Source: Staphylococcus sp. GSSP0090 (lineage in GTDB: Bacteria > Bacillota > Bacilli > Staphylococcales > Staphylococcaceae). From it: 64,000 nt of DNA. Below the pieces are notes generated by a model that was given only the letters and a program-made list of their open reading frames with translations, had not been told where the DNA came from and made no database searches. The stretch is taken from positions 124,001 to 188,000 of the forward strand of contig NZ_JACBFD010000007.1 in NCBI RefSeq assembly GCF_013391405.1, in the 5' to 3' direction. Shown piece by piece: positions 60,393 to 64,000 of the stretch. The first letter of the stretch is position 1. Every line of letters starts with the position of its first letter. Made by a program: the position numbers and the translations under genes.

Positions 60393-61838
60393 ATGGCACA
60401 AAACAATATGAATCGTGGTCTAAATTCTCGTCATATTTCAATGATTGCAATTGGTGGTGCCATTGGTACTGGACTTTTTGTTGCAACTGGGAATGTCATT
60501 TCTCAAGCAGGACCTGGTGGCGCTATATTAGCCTATTTAATTATTGGAATTATGTTGTATTTCTTAATGTCATCCATTGGGGAACTAGCGACTTTCTATC
60601 CTGTTTCAGGATCATTTAGTTCTTATTCTACTCGATTTGTGGATAAATCATTAGGATTTACCATGGGGTGGCTATACTGGGCGATATGGCTACTTGTTAC
60701 GAGCGTTGATATTATTATTTCTTCCAGCGTACTTTATTACTGGGACGCATTTCAATTTTTCAGCCCTGTCACATGGAGCATTATATTCTTATGCTTACTA
60801 TTTTTATTAAATATATTTTCTGTTAAAGCTTTTGGTGAAACAGAATTTTGGTTATCTCTCATAAAAGTTGTAACAATTATCGTTTTCATCCTTATTGGTG
60901 TGTTAACGATTGTAGGTATACTAGGTGGAAAAACTTATGGACTATCGAATTACACAACGGGTGAAGCACCATTTGTAGGAGGTATTTCTGGTTTCCTAGG
61001 TGTGCTTCTTGTAGCAGGATTTTCTGTTGGAGGCACGGAAGTCGTTGCAGTAACTGCAGGTGAATCTTCTAATCCTGATCGTTCAATGCCAAAAGCAATC
61101 AGACAAGTTTTTTGGAGAATTTTACTCTTTTATGTATTATCAATCGCAGTTATATCAGCAATTATTCCTTATACGGATCCAATGCTATTGAATAAAAACG
61201 AATCTGTTTCTCAAAGTCCGTTTACAATTGTATTTGATCGTGTTGGTATTGCATTTGCAGCTTCAGTAATCAATGCAGTTATCTTAACTTCATTATTGTC
61301 TGCAGCCAATTCTGGGATTTATACTACAAGCAGAATGTTATTCTCTATGGCAGAAGACCGACAAGCACCTAAATTCTTGTCGAAATTAAATAAAACTACA
61401 AAATTACCAATGGTTGCATTACTAGCCACATTTGTAATCGTATTATTTGTCATCATACTTGCACAATTCAAGTCAGATATTGTGTTCTCATTATTAAATA
61501 TTATAGGCTCACTTGTTATTGTGGTTTGGGCGTCTAGTATCCTATCACAAATAAGGTTACGCTCTGCTATTAAGAAACAAAATAAAGATCCAAATGACGT
61601 GTTACCTTATAAAGCACCATTTTACCCATTTGGACCAATTATTGTCATTATTGCGCTATTATTCTTATTTGTTGGTAACTCATTAGATGCAGCTTTAACT
61701 GGTGATTTTGCAGCATTATTTAGAAATTTAGCACCTATGGTTATTTTATTTGTAATTTATATCGTTCACAAACTGATTAAGAAAACTAAAATTGTCAAAC
61801 TCAGTGAAATGGATTTGAAGAGACACGATTATAACTAA
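60393..61838 (+). CDS. Amino acid permease, APC superfamily
   Basis: A 481-residue, twelve-span importer of the amino acid transporter (AAT) family. Family motifs include the N-terminal HISMIAIGGAIGTGLFVATG and ELATFYPVSGSF, with the central GGTEVVAVTAGE. The pattern resembles lysine, GABA and aromatic permeases; the substrate is not certain. GGAGA precedes the ATG. It is divergent from katA, as in S. aureus. Confidence 0.9.
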   Translation: MAQNNMNRGLNSRHISMIAIGGAIGTGLFVATGNVISQAGPGGAILAYLIIGIMLYFLMSSIGELATFYPVSGSFSSYSTRFVDKSLGFTMGWLYWAIWLLVTSVDIIISSSVLYYWDAFQFFSPVTWSIIFLCLLFLLNIFSVKAFGETEFWLSLIKVVTIIVFILIGVLTIVGILGGKTYGLSNYTTGEAPFVGGISGFLGVLLVAGFSVGGTEVVAVTAGESSNPDRSMPKAIRQVFWRILLFYVLSIAVISAIIPYTDPMLLNKNESVSQSPFTIVFDRVGIAFAASVINAVILTSLLSAANSGIYTTSRMLFSMAEDRQAPKFLSKLNKTTKLPMVALLATFVIVLFVIILAQFKSDIVFSLLNIIGSLVIVVWASSILSQIRLRSAIKKQNKDPNDVLPYKAPFYPFGPIIVIIALLFLFVGNSLDAALTGDFAALFRNLAPMVILFVIYIVHKLIKKTKIVKLSEMDLKRHDYN

Positions 61839-61842
61839 AATT

Positions 61843-61886
61843 AAAGCATCGGAATAAACACATTACAGTTTATTCTGATGCTTTTT
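61843..61886 (+). terminator. Terminator of the permease gene
   Basis: Arms aaagcatcggaataaac and gtttattctgatgcttt, followed by Ts. Confidence 0.87.
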
Positions 61887-61993
61887 AATTTTTAAATTAC
61901 TAATACTATAATTATAGAAGTAATGATATTTTCACTTATCCATAAGTGTAGTATAATAAATGATAATAACGACTTAACATAGAGGTGGAAACT

Positions 61994-62308
61994 ATGGTTG
62001 GACAAACGAATTTATTTGATGACATATTAGAGACAGAAGAACGTTTCGTTATAGTTGTGCAATCACTTGAGGAAAAACATCAACGTTTAGTTAAACGCAC
62101 ACTGAGAGAGTACAGTAGTTTAGAGCATTCTCAAATGGAAAGCCTCTTTGAACATTTAAAAGATTTGTTTTTAGAAGAAGCATTTGAGGAGAATCAATCT
62201 GCGTTTTCGATTACTGTTTATACAAATTTAGACTATGCGGCAGATCATGTCTATGCGCATGTTAAGCGACATCGAGGTAAAAATGAATGGACACACACTG
62301 CAAAATAG
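61994..62308 (+). CDS. Conserved staphylococcal protein of unknown function
   Basis: A 104-residue, acidic, helix-rich cytoplasmic protein with a His- and Lys-rich C-terminus (HVKRHRGKNEWTH). No domain recognised. The ATG at 61994 has AGAGGTGG upstream; a GTG nine bases earlier overlaps that site. It has its own terminator. Confidence 0.7.
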   Translation: MVGQTNLFDDILETEERFVIVVQSLEEKHQRLVKRTLREYSSLEHSQMESLFEHLKDLFLEEAFEENQSAFSITVYTNLDYAADHVYAHVKRHRGKNEWTHTAK

Positions 62309-62321
62309 ATATATCTATTAA

Positions 62322-62363
62322 AAAACGAGGTTAGGACAATATTAAATGTCCTAACCTCGTTTT
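62322..62363. terminator. Terminator after the 104-residue protein gene
   Basis: Arms aaaacgaggttaggac and gtcctaacctcgtttt; strong, with A/T tails both ways, between convergent genes. Confidence 0.87.
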
Positions 62364-62448
62364 GCTTAACTACAATAAATTATTATTATAGGGCATACAT
62401 AAACAATTAATTATAAAAACCGTATTATGACATCCAATAATTTATATT

Positions 62449-63252
62449 TTATAAAATCTGTCTTAATGTATGTGGAATACCGTTGTCACTATTGCTTAAT
62501 GTTACTTCATCAGCAACTGCTTTCACTTGATCATTTGCGTTACCCATAGCAACTGCATGACCGACGACTTGCAGCATAGAAATATCATTTGAACTATCTC
62601 CGAATGCAACGACTTCTGATAATGCAATATTTAATTTGTTAGATAATTCCGTTACAGCATTACCTTTAGAAACACCCTGTGCCATAAATTCTAGGAAATA
62701 TGGTTTACTTGTTGTAACATCAATATCGTCATTAAAATGACCAGCTAAATCTGAATTAAGTTCTGAAATTGTTGACACATAATCGACACCCATGACTTTC
62801 GGTACGTCATCCTGGATGAATGCCTTCAAATCATTTACGCGTTTCATAGGTAAGCCAGTTAATTCGGATTCTATATTCATATATTCATGTTCACCTTCGT
62901 AAACAATATAACCATCTTCATACGTTAAGGTAAACAAATTGTTTTTTCTACAATAATCGACAATCAAATCGAAATTTTCCTTAGTTACCGTACGGCTTTT
63001 TTCTACGACTTCTGTATTTACATTAACAGTTTTACCACCATTATAACTAATGACATAACTTTTGTTTGTATCAAGTTTCAATTTTTTGGCAGTTGGTAAC
63101 ATACCTTCAGTAGGTCTACCAGATGCTAATACAACTTTATACCCCTGTTCCTGTATATCTAATAAATATGCTTCTGTTTCTGGACTCATTTGATTTTCAT
63201 TATTCATCAATGTATCGTCCATGTCCATAACTATCATTTTATACTTGCTCAT
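62449..63252 (-). CDS. Cof-type HAD-IIB phosphatase
   Basis: A 267-residue HAD-superfamily sugar-phosphate or FMN phosphatase. HAD motif I is VMDMDDTLMN with the nucleophile Asp, motif II is LASGRPTEG, motif III is a Lys in QGVSKGNAVTEL, and motif IV is GDSSNDISML. The large alpha/beta cap (type IIB) lies between motifs II and III. Natural substrate unknown. It lies 47 bases after thrB. Confidence 0.92.
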   Translation of the reverse strand: MSKYKMIVMDMDDTLMNNENQMSPETEAYLLDIQEQGYKVVLASGRPTEGMLPTAKKLKLDTNKSYVISYNGGKTVNVNTEVVEKSRTVTKENFDLIVDYCRKNNLFTLTYEDGYIVYEGEHEYMNIESELTGLPMKRVNDLKAFIQDDVPKVMGVDYVSTISELNSDLAGHFNDDIDVTTSKPYFLEFMAQGVSKGNAVTELSNKLNIALSEVVAFGDSSNDISMLQVVGHAVAMGNANDQVKAVADEVTLSNSDNGIPHTLRQIL

Positions 63253-63299
63253 GTTGTAAATCTCCCTTCAACGTCTATATTCTATATTACAACAGATTA

Positions 63300-64000
63300 T
63301 TAACGTTGGTACAATACTTTAGCTGATACACCAGTTTCATTTATTGTAACAAGTTCTGATCTACAATTTTTAAATTCACGTTTCAGAGCACGTACTAATT
63401 CACCACTTCGCTCAGGCGCTATCAATGTAAGCACTGTTGGACCGGCTCCACTAATCACTGTTGCGTATGCTAAATGTTGTTTTGCAATACCTTTGATAGT
63501 TTGAAATTCAGGAATCAAATGTTGTCTATATGGTTCATGGAAACCGTCTTGTTCCATCATTTTTCCAGCTAATTCATAATTATGTTGAATTAGCGCACTA
63601 ATCATTGTATTGCTAATCGCACTATTTTGAACGGCTTTTTCATGTGAAAATGTGTCTGGCAACGCATTCCTTGCATCAACTGTTTTTAATTTATAACTCG
63701 GCACCGTTATAATAATATCAACTTTAGGTGTATCAATGTAAGAAACATCAGTAACTTTTGTATCAGCATTATAATATCCTAGTACAAGTCCACCGTATAT
63801 TGTAGGCGCGACATTATCTGGATGACCTTCAAAATCTGTGGCAAGTTGTAATAGTTCGTATTTAGATAGTTCAATATCTCCAAAGTAATTAGCGATGTAA
63901 AGTGCGCCAACTAACGCAGAAGCTGAAGATCCCAAACCTCTCGCTAAAGGGATTTCACTTCTCATTTCTACATTTAAGTTCGGCAATACGACTTCATACG
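63300..64000 (-). CDS. thrB: Homoserine kinase (C-terminal part)
   Basis: A GHMP kinase that phosphorylates homoserine on the threonine branch. The frame is open to the window edge (YEVV before [11 protein letters not shown]), so the N-terminus is missing. The ATP-binding motif [16 protein letters not shown] is visible, with [13 protein letters not shown] and [12 protein letters not shown]. It is normally the last gene of hom-thrC-thrB. Confidence 0.95.
   Translation of the reverse strand, partial: YEVVLPNLNVEMRSEIPLARGLGSSASALVGALYIANYFGDIELSKYELLQLATDFEGHPDNVAPTIYGGLVLGYYNADTKVTDVSYIDTPKVDIIITVPSYKLKTVDARNALPDTFSHEKAVQNSAISNTMISALIQHNYELAGKMMEQDGFHEPYRQHLIPEFQTIKGIAKQHLAYATVISGAGPTVLTLIAPERSGELVRALKREFKNCRSELVTINETGVSAKVLYQR

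Noticed and set aside
60320..60619. Open frame overlapping the start of the amino-acid permease
   Set aside because: It is in another frame of a strongly supported permease and has an unlikely Trp/Cys-rich composition.
1..64000. CRISPR arrays, tRNA or rRNA genes, insertion sequences, prophage
   Set aside because: I scanned by eye for spaced repeats, tRNA-like termini and transposase or integrase motifs and saw none.

Overview
The window is chromosomal DNA of a Staphylococcus. It is AT-rich and carries femA, the trp cluster, mprF, msrR, parE-parC, sosA-lexA, sbcD-sbcC, katA and thrB in the usual staphylococcal core order, with protein sequences typical of the genus. It is not a plain S. aureus layout. 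A DJ-1/PfpI gene lies between trpA and femA, a complete ribose ABC operon lies between msrA and mprF, and a variable patch with a siderophore-binding lipoprotein and a V8-like protease lies between trpE and tyrA. These features suggest a coagulase-negative species. S. haemolyticus is my best guess, from gene content only and with low confidence.

Layout: 1-8.2 kb holds femA (partial), a DJ-1-like gene and trpEGDCFBA, transcribed leftward behind two tandem tryptophan T-box leaders. From 8.2 to 14.1 kb is an accessory patch: small membrane proteins, a FhuD-like lipoprotein behind a Fur box, a secreted V8-family protease, a decayed fragment and an M42 peptidase. From 14 to 19.9 kb are a D-2-hydroxyacid dehydrogenase, tyrA, an SOS-type Y-family polymerase, a tautomerase, msrR and msrA. 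From 19.9 to 24.7 kb is rbsR-D-A-C-B, with no rbsK. From 24.9 to 25.1 kb is a candidate CcpA-controlled small RNA. From 25 to 34 kb are mprF, an AI-2E family protein, an acyltransferase, a lipoprotein, glcT and alsT, the last with an unusual structured leader. From 34 to 46 kb are parC, parE, plsY, a HesB-like gene, a thioesterase, acnA, a BCCT transporter and mscL. From 46 to 55.4 kb are sbcC, sbcD, ccdC, yneF, tkt, ynzC, sosA and lexA, which resembles the Bacillus lexA-yneA-ynzC-tkt-yneF neighbourhood. From 55.4 to 64 kb are a CAP-domain protein, guaC, the divergent rpsN and rpmG, katA, an amino-acid permease, a Cof-type phosphatase and thrB (partial).

Regulation is easy to read by eye. LexA boxes precede umuC-like, parE, sbcD and sosA/lexA. 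Zur-type boxes precede the zinc-free S14 gene and an L33 gene. Fur-type boxes precede the FhuD-like gene and lie upstream of acnA. A PerR-type box precedes katA, and cre-type sites precede rbsR and the candidate small RNA. No tRNA, rRNA, insertion sequence, prophage or CRISPR array was seen. The strongest candidates for something undescribed are the small RNA at about 24926-25110 and the structured leader of alsT at about 34018-34143.
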